A program made the position numbers and the translations under genes. A stretch of DNA of 14,882 bases. Source: Coemansia sp. RSA 922 (Eukaryota; Kickxellomycota; Kickxellomycetes; Kickxellales; Kickxellaceae). Shown one piece after another: positions 1 to 7,561 of this stretch (its first letter is position 1; each line of letters begins with the position of its first letter). The DNA is taken from assembly GCA_027577415.1 (NCBI GenBank), contig JANBQS010000597.1:1-14882 (forward strand). The letters are read 5' to 3'. The notes beneath the pieces were generated by a model. That model was not told the origin of the DNA. It ran no database searches and saw nothing but the letters and a program-made list of their open reading frames with translations.

Positions 1-657
1 GGCTTGCATTGATCTGCAAATATAAGTAGGTCAATATCACGTGCTTATTAGAACAATGGTGACGTCTCTGAGGAGCCGAAGAAAGATTCTACTTCGATTG
101 GGTACTTTCTTTTCACAATTTTTTTCCACACTTGAAATAGATTAGTGATGGCATTGGCTGCGTCATGCGGACATTGCACAAGTATATATAGGCAATGGGG
201 GGAGAGCCTTATTTTTTTGGGAGAATACATTTTTGCTTTCTCACTTTTCTCTCGCACTTTTTTTTAACGCCCTTTTTTTTTTAACGAACTATAAAGACAC
301 CATGATTGTTATATTGTTTGTAGTGGCAATGTCGGTAGTAGCAGTTACAGCTGGAACACTGATAAAGATAGCGGTAGTCGGATAGACAAAGGACGTTCTT
401 TTTCTCTCTCGTATTTGTACATTTTTCTACATTATTTGATGTTCACACTCAGCCACATTATTACTTAATTGGGAGCAAGTGGAGTATCCAAGGAAAGAGG
501 GGAAAAAAAGAGGATCCACACACACAAACAGGAAACGGGGAGAGGGTTTTTTTTTCTTTTGCCTCGCATAAAAAAACAAGGACAAGCGACCCGTTCTCCA
601 CATACTCTTTTTTTCTTTTCTGCTTTTTTACAATAATTATTTCATCCTTTATTTATT
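1..657 (+). promoter_or_regulatory. 5' flank and promoter region of the chromatin methyltransferase gene
   Basis: No gene was found in this stretch. It is AT-rich, with T tracts (about 259-265, 273-282, 548-555, 607-614) typical of a fungal promoter and leader. There is a TATATATA at 183-190 and a TATAAAG at 290-296, both far from the ATG at 658, so their use is unknown. A CACGTG palindrome lies at 38-43. An in-frame TAA at 634-636 shows that the downstream coding sequence cannot extend upstream without splicing. The only open frame here is 69 codons on the minus strand (48-257), with no recognisable motif, and I do not call it. Confidence 0.4.
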
Positions 658-3600
658 ATGAGTGATGCAAGTGACTCCCTGTCGATCAACAACGACCAGG
701 GACAGACGATCTCTGATTCCGTCTCCCCAGCCAAACGAACATACAGTGGACAACGTATCAAGCCAGCAGGAACCAAACGTAGCCGACCAGTATCAGCACC
801 CAGCACACCGATCAAGTCAGTTTCAGACCTAGTAACTACAGGAGCATTCTACACGCGCGCCACACTGCGTAAACTAGGAGTAGCGGAGAGTTTGGTAGAC
901 CCAGAGACCGACACAGGAATAAGTGTAGGCGATCGCATCAAAGTCCTAAGTCTAGACAAAAAATGGTACACTGCCGTGGTACTATCTGTGGGGGGCGGTA
1001 AAGCATTGGTGCATTATCCTGGGTGGGAGCATAGATTCAACGAGTGGATTGCACTGGATTCTAGGAGACTAAAGGCAGGCGAGTGTAGTAGTGATTTGGA
1101 CGAGTTTGATCTAGAGTCAGCTATTCAACAAGCACTCGGAAAAGACGAGACGCTGGCGCCTGCCGAAGAAGCCAAAGATGACGATGATGTTGATGACGAG
1201 GCGGTCGATCTGCCGAGGCCTCGGGGCCGGCCGACAGGCAGCCGCAACCGGCGACGGGTGGGACACATCAAGAAGCGGATCCGCAAAGCACCGCCGCCAA
1301 AGGAGCCCATCGCTGTGACTCCAGAGCCCGAATCAACAGTAGAGGCGCCGCCAGTAGCCGCCGAGTACCGGATCGCCAAAGCGCGTACACTCAGCAGCCA
1401 GTCCTCCAACCCCTACGCCAGGCAGGTCATAGCGACGCAGTCCTTCGCATCAGACTCCGAAGGCGCCGAGGAGACACCCAACAACGAAGTATGGCAGTTA
1501 GTTCGCGGGCCCTACGTCACCACGGGGGCATTCCTGACGCGGCGTACGATCAAATGCCTGGCACACAACGAATCGACGGGCGGCATCATCCAGGACCACC
1601 ACGGCGTGTATCCAGGACAGATGGTCGAAGTGATGAACGCCAATCGGTCGTGGTACAAGGCGCGCGTAATCTCGTATGCTGATAAAAAGTTCCTCGTTCA
1701 TTTTGTCGACTGGGATCACTCGCACGACGAATGGGTAGCAGCTGGCAGCAAGCGGCTGCGCAAAGCACTGGGCGACGAGTCCGAAGAGGAAGCACGTAAG
1801 ATCTGTGCGGTACTCGTTGACCAGTATAACGAGTATGTGGAGTCGGTGGAGAAGGCGCGAGAGGAATCCGAGGCCAAAAGGCTCGTCAAACGCCGCATAG
1901 CCGTCAAGCCCACCGTCGTACCAGTGAATGCACAGCAGGTCAGTCTTGCGGGCAAAGCCATAGCCCACGTCGAAGAAGAAGAAGAAGAGGAAGAGATTGA
2001 CGAGGACGTGGATCCCATTTCGGTTGACTCTGGGTTTACGCCAGTGCCTCAATTGCTGCGGGTCAAGGACTATGTGCAGATCTACCGGCGTGGCATGATT
2101 GTGGCGGCGAGAGACCGCAATAAGGTGTGGTGGAAGGCGGAGATTGTCGATATTCGCACGTTTCGGTTCCGCATCCACTACATTGGGTTTCCTAAGGTGT
2201 GGGACGAGTGGATGGAGATGAATACGCAGCGTGTGATGCTCGCCGACAAGCAGCCCACACCGCCAGTCGAAGAGGAGGCTGTGGTTTCTGGCAGTGAAAA
2301 TGAAACCAGCGACAGCAGCGACAGCGACAGCAGCAGCGTGGTGGCTGGCGGCGATGTAGCCGACGAAGACGCCGAGCAGGCAGCCGCAGAGACCAGTGCG
2401 GAGAAGCAGCAGCTGCCGGCAGCCAAGAGGCGGGTGGGGCGGCCGCGAGGACCCGAGGCAAAGTCAGCACCCCTGTCGTTGCGGCTAGCACTGAAGGCGC
2501 TGGAAGAGGAGAGCCCCGCGGCCAGCAACGACCTCGACGTGTTCCCGCTGCCGAAGGAGCACATGTCGATCAAGGACTACGGGATGTTCCTCAAAGCCGG
2601 CGACCTTGTGAGCATCCGCGACCGCGACAAGCAGTGGTACCCATGCACGATCATCGACGTCAAGCACGGGCGGATCCGGGTCTGCTTCAACGGGCACCCC
2701 GAGGAGTACAACCAGTGGGTGGCAGTCAACTCTGACCGGATCCGCGTGCTCCGCTCGACAGTCAGCAGCGACGGGCGGCTGGAGCGGCTGGAGCACGACG
2801 CGCAGGTGGCGCAGCGGCGGAAGCGCGAAAAGGTGCGGGCGCAAAGGCGCGCTCGGCACGGCGGGCCGTCGGCGGCGTCGCTGGTGCGGCTGGCCGAGAA
2901 CCTCGAGCACATCAGCGAGGCGTGCGCCGACGACCAGCCGCTCATGTACCGGCTGTCGACGGAGGCGGACGGGCTGCCGCTCGTCACGCGGCTGCTGGCC
3001 GAGGGCGCGCAGGACTCGGCGACGTGGTTCGTGTACTGCAACCAGTGCCGCGTGGTCATCCGCACGTTCCGGTACTTCTGCGTCGACTGCGAGCGGCCGT
3101 CGGAGGGCCTCGACTACGAGAGCTTCGACCTGTGCCTGGGCTGCTTTGCGCGCCACTTCCCCCGCGACCACGCGCACGCGCCGACGTCGTTTGCGCGTGC
3201 GGCGGTGGGCGACGCCGAGAGCATCGTGGCCTTCGCGGCGGAGGCGCTGGCTGCGTGCCGCGCGCAGATGGGCGACGCGCTGGCCGGGCTGGCGGCGGCC
3301 TACGAGCGCGACGCCTTCGACGCGGAGTACCAGGCGCCGGCCGCCGAGCGCAGCAGCAGCGGCTGGGGGCGGCTGGCGGCCGGGCTGCACGGCACGGCGA
3401 CGGCCACCGACGCCAACGACCGGGGCGCGGTCATTGGGCGCTCGGACTGCGCGTCGCTGCCGCGGTGCGCGTTCTGCGCGTCGGACGACCCGCGCGGCGG
3501 GTTTGCCGGCGGGCGGCCGTTTCTGTCGCACGAGGGCCGGCCGTTCTGGGCGCACGACGCGTGCGCGCGGTACTCGCCCGAGGTGCTGGCCAGCGACTCT

Positions 3601-6003
3601 GGCGCGTGGTACAACGTGGCTGCGGCGCTGCGGCGCGCGCGCACAATCAAGTGCGCGGCGTGCCGGAAGCGCGGCGCGTCGGTCGGGTGCTTCCACGAGC
3701 GCTGCCAGCGGTCGTACCACGTCGCGTGCACGAGGATGACGCCCGCGCAGCTGGCGCGCGGCATGGTCTTCTGGTGCGCCAAGCACGGGTCGGCCGGCTC
3801 CGAGTCCGAGCCCGAGGCGGACGACCCGCCGTGCGCGTGCTGCGGCCGGCGGCTGGAGGCCGATCTGATGTGGATGGTGTGCGCCGAGTGCCCGCCCAAG
3901 GACAGGCAGGGCTTCTGCGTGTGCCTGACGTGCTACGAGGCGCCCGACGCGCTGGCCAACCACCCGCACAAGAAGCGCTGCTTCCGCGAGCGCCTCGTCG
4001 CCGCGCCCCCCGCGCTGCGCCCGCGCCCCGCGCCCAGCCCCGCCGCGCCGTGCTGCCACTACTGCCGCCGCCGCAACGCGCGCCGCTGGCGCCGGGGCTA
4101 CGGCGGCGTGGTCATGTGCGACGCGTGCTTCGGCGCCGCCCACAGCCTCCACGACCGCGACCTGTTCGCCCAGGAGGACGACGGCGAGGAGCCCGTCGAG
4201 GTCGTGGCGCTCAACCCCTTCGGCCACGCGCCGGGCGCGCTCGTCGAGGACTACGCCCACTCGGCGTACTTTACGCGCGACGCGTGCTCGGCGTCGTCGC
4301 TGGCGCCGCTGGGGCCGCTGCCGTCGTACGCGCCGACCGACTCGATGCTGTTCACGCTGATCGTCGACTCGACGTACTTTGACATCCCGGGCCGCGCGCC
4401 GCGCTGGGCGTCGCACTCGGGGTCCGACTACCACGGGACCTGGCTGCCGCAGACCGTGCGCCGCGCGCTGCTGCGGTACACGCGCCGCGGCGACCGCGTG
4501 CTGAGCAACTTTCTGGGCCGCGGCACCGACGCCATCGAGTGCTTTCTGCTGAGCCGCAAGTGCGTGGGCGTCGACATCAATCCGTCGGCCGTCGCCCTGG
4601 CCCAGCGCAACTGCTCGTTCCCCATCGCCAGCTCCATGGCCGTCGAGTACAGGCCCGCCATCATGCACGGCGACGCCCGCGCCCTCTGCGACGACGGCTG
4701 GCCGGGCGCCGCCTACTTCGCCGACCCCGACTCCTTTGACCACGTGCTGTCGCATCCGCCCTACAAGGACTGTGTCATATACAGCACGAACATTGACGGC
4801 GATCTGAGCCGCTTTCCGGGGCCCGAGGAGTTCCGCCGCGAGATGGAAAAGGTCATCGCTACGTCGTGGCGCCTCCTCCGCATGGACCGCTACCTGACCC
4901 TGGGTATTGGCGACAACAGGGCCGAGTGCTTTTACATACCTGTGAGTTTCCAGCTTATCCGCAGCTACATCGCCTATGGCTTTGTTCTAGACGAGCTCAT
5001 CGTCAAGCGCCAGAGATACTGTCAGGCGTTCGGGCTGGGTACGTACCTGTGTGTGCAGTTTGATTTTCTCATGTTCACCCACGAGTTTATCGCTACATTG
5101 CGCAAGATCCCGCGCCACAAAGTCGATCTCATGTACCTGCCCGACGACTATTACGAGGAGCGTAGTGGAGACGTAGATGGAATCGCTTTTGAGCGCGTGC
5201 TGAGAGAGGTCCCGCCCTCGCCCATTGAGCGTAAAAGCGTTGTCATGGGCAGTGTCTGGTCATTCGACCGACACCATAGATACACATTCCCACAGCTCTG
5301 TATGTCCCGTATGGTTGAGCGATTTGGCCGCGACAATTCCAACTGGGAACACGTTGACCTACTCCTGACCTCCAACGAACCAGTTGCCCCACTGCCTAGT
5401 GACTCTGACTCGGACGATTCCACGAGTAGCATCGAGTTTCAGGATAACGGCACTCGTGCCGGAGACTATGAGAGACGCAGACAGAGACAGATCCAGCAGA
5501 ACCGAGCTCAACTCCTACACTTGGGCCTAGTCTCTGAACTAGGCGAGGATAGCTCAGATACCGCCCATTACCTAAAACTCCTCACAATGCCACCACGCTC
5601 TTCAGTGCCACTGTCGCTTATAGTCGTCCCGCATATTCCCAACTCGCAGTTCCAACTCCACCATATTGCTGCCTATCGTAGAGCCCTGGTGCAAATCACT
5701 CATGACGCTAGTCGTAGACTGTGTCCTGCTGGCCTATTGGTGTTGGGTACTCAGGATATCAGAGACGAAAACGGAAAACTCTGGCCTCTCGGTATGCTAG
5801 TCTTGGAGGACGTCCAGAGAGCTGTGGGTGCTATCCGTTTGCGCCTCAAAGAGTTTATCGTCGTTGTGGAACATGGACACGCCAGGAAAAGAGACGACGT
5901 CGAGAGTAGAGATAAATACGTCGAGGAAAAATGCTTCCTAGATCATCCCGAACATCTGCCTATAGTACACGCCTATTACATGGTGTTTATGAAGCTAAAA
6001 TGA
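658..6003 (+). CDS. Multidomain chromatin reader fused to an N4/N6-type DNA amino-methyltransferase
   Basis: Inferred role: a nuclear enzyme that binds histone marks and DNA and transfers methyl from SAM to an exocyclic amino group of a DNA base. Seen in the 1,781 residues: four Tudor/chromo-barrel-like modules (about 88-139, 317-369, 478-528, 645-700) with the HY/HF..W....DEW pattern known from PHF20-type Tudors; AT-hooks at 187-192 and 591-598; an acidic run at 439-452; a ZZ-like finger (C794, C797, C808, C811, C826, C829, H838, H840); an extended PHD (931-1043); a second ZZ-like finger (1059-1104); and a GATA-like finger (C1133-x2-C1136-x17-C1154-x2-C1157, with WRRGYGG). The methylase domain covers about 1250-1480: SAM motif FLGRGT 1285-1290, GVDINP 1304-1309 and catalytic-type HPPY 1366-1369. 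Residues 1640-1781 resemble its C-lobe without a catalytic motif. The ATG at 658 follows an in-frame stop at 634 and no intron is needed. Codons from about 2700 to 4750 are almost all G/C-ending, unlike both ends. The fold call is strong. The target base, and even DNA rather than RNA as substrate, is inferred. Confidence 0.85.
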   Translation: MSDASDSLSINNDQGQTISDSVSPAKRTYSGQRIKPAGTKRSRPVSAPSTPIKSVSDLVTTGAFYTRATLRKLGVAESLVDPETDTGISVGDRIKVLSLDKKWYTAVVLSVGGGKALVHYPGWEHRFNEWIALDSRRLKAGECSSDLDEFDLESAIQQALGKDETLAPAEEAKDDDDVDDEAVDLPRPRGRPTGSRNRRRVGHIKKRIRKAPPPKEPIAVTPEPESTVEAPPVAAEYRIAKARTLSSQSSNPYARQVIATQSFASDSEGAEETPNNEVWQLVRGPYVTTGAFLTRRTIKCLAHNESTGGIIQDHHGVYPGQMVEVMNANRSWYKARVISYADKKFLVHFVDWDHSHDEWVAAGSKRLRKALGDESEEEARKICAVLVDQYNEYVESVEKAREESEAKRLVKRRIAVKPTVVPVNAQQVSLAGKAIAHVEEEEEEEEIDEDVDPISVDSGFTPVPQLLRVKDYVQIYRRGMIVAARDRNKVWWKAEIVDIRTFRFRIHYIGFPKVWDEWMEMNTQRVMLADKQPTPPVEEEAVVSGSENETSDSSDSDSSSVVAGGDVADEDAEQAAAETSAEKQQLPAAKRRVGRPRGPEAKSAPLSLRLALKALEEESPAASNDLDVFPLPKEHMSIKDYGMFLKAGDLVSIRDRDKQWYPCTIIDVKHGRIRVCFNGHPEEYNQWVAVNSDRIRVLRSTVSSDGRLERLEHDAQVAQRRKREKVRAQRRARHGGPSAASLVRLAENLEHISEACADDQPLMYRLSTEADGLPLVTRLLAEGAQDSATWFVYCNQCRVVIRTFRYFCVDCERPSEGLDYESFDLCLGCFARHFPRDHAHAPTSFARAAVGDAESIVAFAAEALAACRAQMGDALAGLAAAYERDAFDAEYQAPAAERSSSGWGRLAAGLHGTATATDANDRGAVIGRSDCASLPRCAFCASDDPRGGFAGGRPFLSHEGRPFWAHDACARYSPEVLASDSGAWYNVAAALRRARTIKCAACRKRGASVGCFHERCQRSYHVACTRMTPAQLARGMVFWCAKHGSAGSESEPEADDPPCACCGRRLEADLMWMVCAECPPKDRQGFCVCLTCYEAPDALANHPHKKRCFRERLVAAPPALRPRPAPSPAAPCCHYCRRRNARRWRRGYGGVVMCDACFGAAHSLHDRDLFAQEDDGEEPVEVVALNPFGHAPGALVEDYAHSAYFTRDACSASSLAPLGPLPSYAPTDSMLFTLIVDSTYFDIPGRAPRWASHSGSDYHGTWLPQTVRRALLRYTRRGDRVLSNFLGRGTDAIECFLLSRKCVGVDINPSAVALAQRNCSFPIASSMAVEYRPAIMHGDARALCDDGWPGAAYFADPDSFDHVLSHPPYKDCVIYSTNIDGDLSRFPGPEEFRREMEKVIATSWRLLRMDRYLTLGIGDNRAECFYIPVSFQLIRSYIAYGFVLDELIVKRQRYCQAFGLGTYLCVQFDFLMFTHEFIATLRKIPRHKVDLMYLPDDYYEERSGDVDGIAFERVLREVPPSPIERKSVVMGSVWSFDRHHRYTFPQLCMSRMVERFGRDNSNWEHVDLLLTSNEPVAPLPSDSDSDDSTSSIEFQDNGTRAGDYERRRQRQIQQNRAQLLHLGLVSELGEDSSDTAHYLKLLTMPPRSSVPLSLIVVPHIPNSQFQLHHIAAYRRALVQITHDASRRLCPAGLLVLGTQDIRDENGKLWPLGMLVLEDVQRAVGAIRLRLKEFIVVVEHGHARKRDDVESRDKYVEEKCFLDHPEHLPIVHAYYMVFMKLK
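2700..4750. other. Strongly GC-rich segment inside one gene
   Basis: Within the single frame 658-6003, the part from about 2700 to 4750 uses G or C at nearly every third codon position. The first 600 codons and the last 400 mix A/T and G/C endings freely. The segment covers the fourth Tudor's end, all the zinc fingers and the SAM-binding half of the methylase, and stops close to the HPPY motif, so it does not coincide with domain borders. It produces long spurious frames on both strands. Confidence 0.8.
4390..5110 (+). other. Methyltransferase catalytic domain within the large chromatin protein
   Basis: This part encodes residues about 1245-1485. A conserved YHG..LP entry (1256-1264) comes first. 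Then come the SAM-binding loop (LSNFLGRGTDAIE from 1282), the acidic ribose contact D1306 in GVDINP, HPPY at 1366-1369 with following YS (1375-1376), a DGDLS segment around 1380-1384, an EM helix, GIGDNR at 1416-1421, and a hydrophobic C-lobe ending near FLMFTHE. The order X, I, IV is gamma-like rather than the IV-TRD-I of beta-class enzymes. From memory, bacterial and archaeal N4/N6 DNA methylases share the same spacing and a THPPY..I.YS motif. That resemblance is the basis for calling the domain prokaryote-derived; it has not been tested by search. Confidence 0.75.
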
Positions 6004-6036
6004 TTAAATAATATACTTACTGTTATTGATTATGAT

Positions 6037-6906
6037 TTAGATAGTTTCGTTGTAAAGTGTGCTAAAGTCGTGACGAATACGCTTGAGGAATCCGTGGAAA
6101 TTGCGCGTCGTGTTTAGCCACTCCATGTGCGCCGAGAGTCCGTCCAGCCGAGGCGAGCAGTGCGTAGCCTGGTACTCACGCTGCGACAAGTCCAAAGTAA
6201 TAGTAAATGGACGCTGAGGGTCAGACAACGAGATCAGAGTAAACACAAACGAGAGCAACGACGGTGTACCACCACCAACCACTGTCAGACCCATCCTCTC
6301 TTCAAAGAACTTTAGTTCCGGCACATTCTTCTCCCTCTGCACCCTAATAACCTCCCGCCTCTCATCCACGACCCGCTGCTTACCAGCCAGAACCACCTCC
6401 AACTCCTCTTTCCTTTTAACCAAACGGGCAACCGCCTCACGACTAGACTTTTCAGTGACTTGCAGTTTACCCACCATCCTACTCAATTCGTCCTCAGCCC
6501 CCAGCTCGTCCTTCAGCGCATCCAATACGCCCCGGTGCTCGGTCTCCAAAGACTCCATGTCTCGTGCCATTCTTGTCTCTCGCTCCAAAGCTTCTTGTAC
6601 TTGGTGTTCGTGTTCTAGACGCCGTTCCCGTAAGAGTCGTTTTAGCTCGGTTACCATTTCGTCTACGCGTCTAGTAAACTCGCTGTTCTGACGTTTATCC
6701 TCATCTCGTTGGAACCAGACCCGTGGTGGATCATAGTCTGTGGGTAGTGCCTCTTGGGGTAGCTCTTCTAAAGGCGTAGATTCTAATAGCCGGGAGAGCT
6801 TGGCTGACGCTGGACTGTTAAATGAGGGAAGTATGTGGTCACGACGGCCTGGCGTCGTGGGCCGACGACGTGGTGTGGAAAATCCAGAGAATCCAGGAGT
6901 ACTCAT
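6037..6906 (-). CDS. SPC25: Kinetochore protein Spc25 (Ndc80 complex subunit)
   Basis: Spc25 pairs with Spc24 at the inner end of the Ndc80 complex and links microtubule-binding Ndc80/Nuf2 to the centromere-side kinetochore. The 289-residue product has the family layout: a charged coiled coil at about 66-192 and a C-terminal RWD-like globular domain at 196-282. Diagnostic patterns are LKFFEERMGL (198-207), FVFTLISLSDP (220-230) and LNTTRNFHGFLKRIRHDF (264-281), which match the Spc25 globular-domain signature. The first 60 residues form a basic, proline-rich extension, longer than in yeast Spc25, with TPRR (11-14) and TPGR (18-21), the minimal CDK-site pattern. The ATG at 6904-6906 opens the frame and no intron is apparent. 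The TAA lies 33 bases from the stop of the convergent gene, so the 3' UTRs probably overlap. The 226 bases upstream to the next gene must hold its promoter and that gene's 3' end. Confidence 0.88.
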   Translation of the reverse strand: MSTPGFSGFSTPRRRPTTPGRRDHILPSFNSPASAKLSRLLESTPLEELPQEALPTDYDPPRVWFQRDEDKRQNSEFTRRVDEMVTELKRLLRERRLEHEHQVQEALERETRMARDMESLETEHRGVLDALKDELGAEDELSRMVGKLQVTEKSSREAVARLVKRKEELEVVLAGKQRVVDERREVIRVQREKNVPELKFFEERMGLTVVGGGTPSLLSFVFTLISLSDPQRPFTITLDLSQREYQATHCSPRLDGLSAHMEWLNTTRNFHGFLKRIRHDFSTLYNETI

Positions 6907-7132
6907 TTGTAGATTTTAAAATAATAATAAAAGGTTGAAGAGAAATGAAGAACATTTTTAAATGTCAACACTTGCATGGTCGTTTTCTAGCCAACGCGTG
7001 ATTGATTAGTATTGTTGATCTGATTTTGTCTATGCTAGTGTATTTTATTGTGGTATTTGGAACTAAGCTATAGAAACTACCTACAAGCCTCCTGTCTAAG
7101 AACTGTATTTCCCTCACACGATTCAAATACAC

Positions 7133-7561
7133 CTACTGTATGCAGCACCTTGACCTCCACCCTTTTTTCGCCGACAATTTCTTAAATATACTGACCAAAC
7201 TACTGTAACACTCTTGATACTTTTCTTTGTTTGCTTTAATAGCACTCGTAGCATAAATCAAGTTACACCTCTGACCACCACCTACCTCAGACAAACGAAC
7301 TGTAAACTCTGGTGGCACTTTATCGCTTGCTTGTTCCTTGGGATAGTAAATCATAAAAACGTCGTCATCTAAAGTATTTGGAACTCCTGCATTTTGTATA
7401 TCAACGATGAGTACGCACACAGATGATCCCGATTGAATTTCGTGTTTTATTTCTTGTCCCAGTTGAGTGTCTTTGGTAAATATGACTGCAAAATCATCAT
7501 GCTCTTGAAATAAATAGCACTTTGTGTGATTAGTATCACTACAGGAAAGAATCACTGTCAT
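7133..7561 (-). CDS. Unrecognised 142-residue protein with C-terminal CaaX-like motif
   Basis: I do not recognise the family. The chosen ATG (7559-7561) gives 142 residues of ordinary mixed composition with predicted alternating strands (VCVLIVDI 48-55, VFMIYY 68-73, FTVRL 86-90, CNLIYA 99-104) and a final amphipathic helix (111-130). The end is basic (KKLSAKKGWRSR) followed by CCIQ (139-142), which fits a CaaX prenylation box with a polybasic membrane-targeting stretch; a terminal Q usually favours farnesyl. The frame stays open upstream to an ATG at 7784-7786, but that extra part is encoded by A/T homopolymers (poly-K, poly-F), so I reject it as coding. There is a faint resemblance of the 99-126 stretch to the strand-helix end of SRP9/SRP14 proteins, too weak to name it. 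The gene runs in the same direction as SPC25 and diverges from the XDH-like gene. Confidence 0.6.
   Translation of the reverse strand: MTVILSCSDTNHTKCYLFQEHDDFAVIFTKDTQLGQEIKHEIQSGSSVCVLIVDIQNAGVPNTLDDDVFMIYYPKEQASDKVPPEFTVRLSEVGGGQRCNLIYATSAIKANKEKYQECYSSLVSIFKKLSAKKGWRSRCCIQ

Noticed and set aside
1965..2010. GAA/GAG-rich tract as a microsatellite of regulatory interest
   Set aside because: It simply encodes the acidic run EEEEEEEEEIDED in a linker between reader modules.
2922..4382. 486-codon plus-strand frame and other long frames within the GC island
   Set aside because: They overlap the real coding sequence in another frame and have arginine/glycine/alanine-dominated products, as expected from GC-rich DNA.
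2485..4755. 756-codon open frame on the minus strand
   Set aside because: It lies opposite the GC-rich part of the methylase gene, where stops are rare. Its product is a monotonous R/A/V/G/P-rich sequence with no domain pattern, while the plus-strand frame has zinc-finger and methylase motifs.
7133..7561. Assignment of the CaaX protein to SRP9 or SRP14
   Set aside because: The resemblance is limited to one strand-helix segment, and the N-terminal half and the CaaX-like tail do not fit those families.
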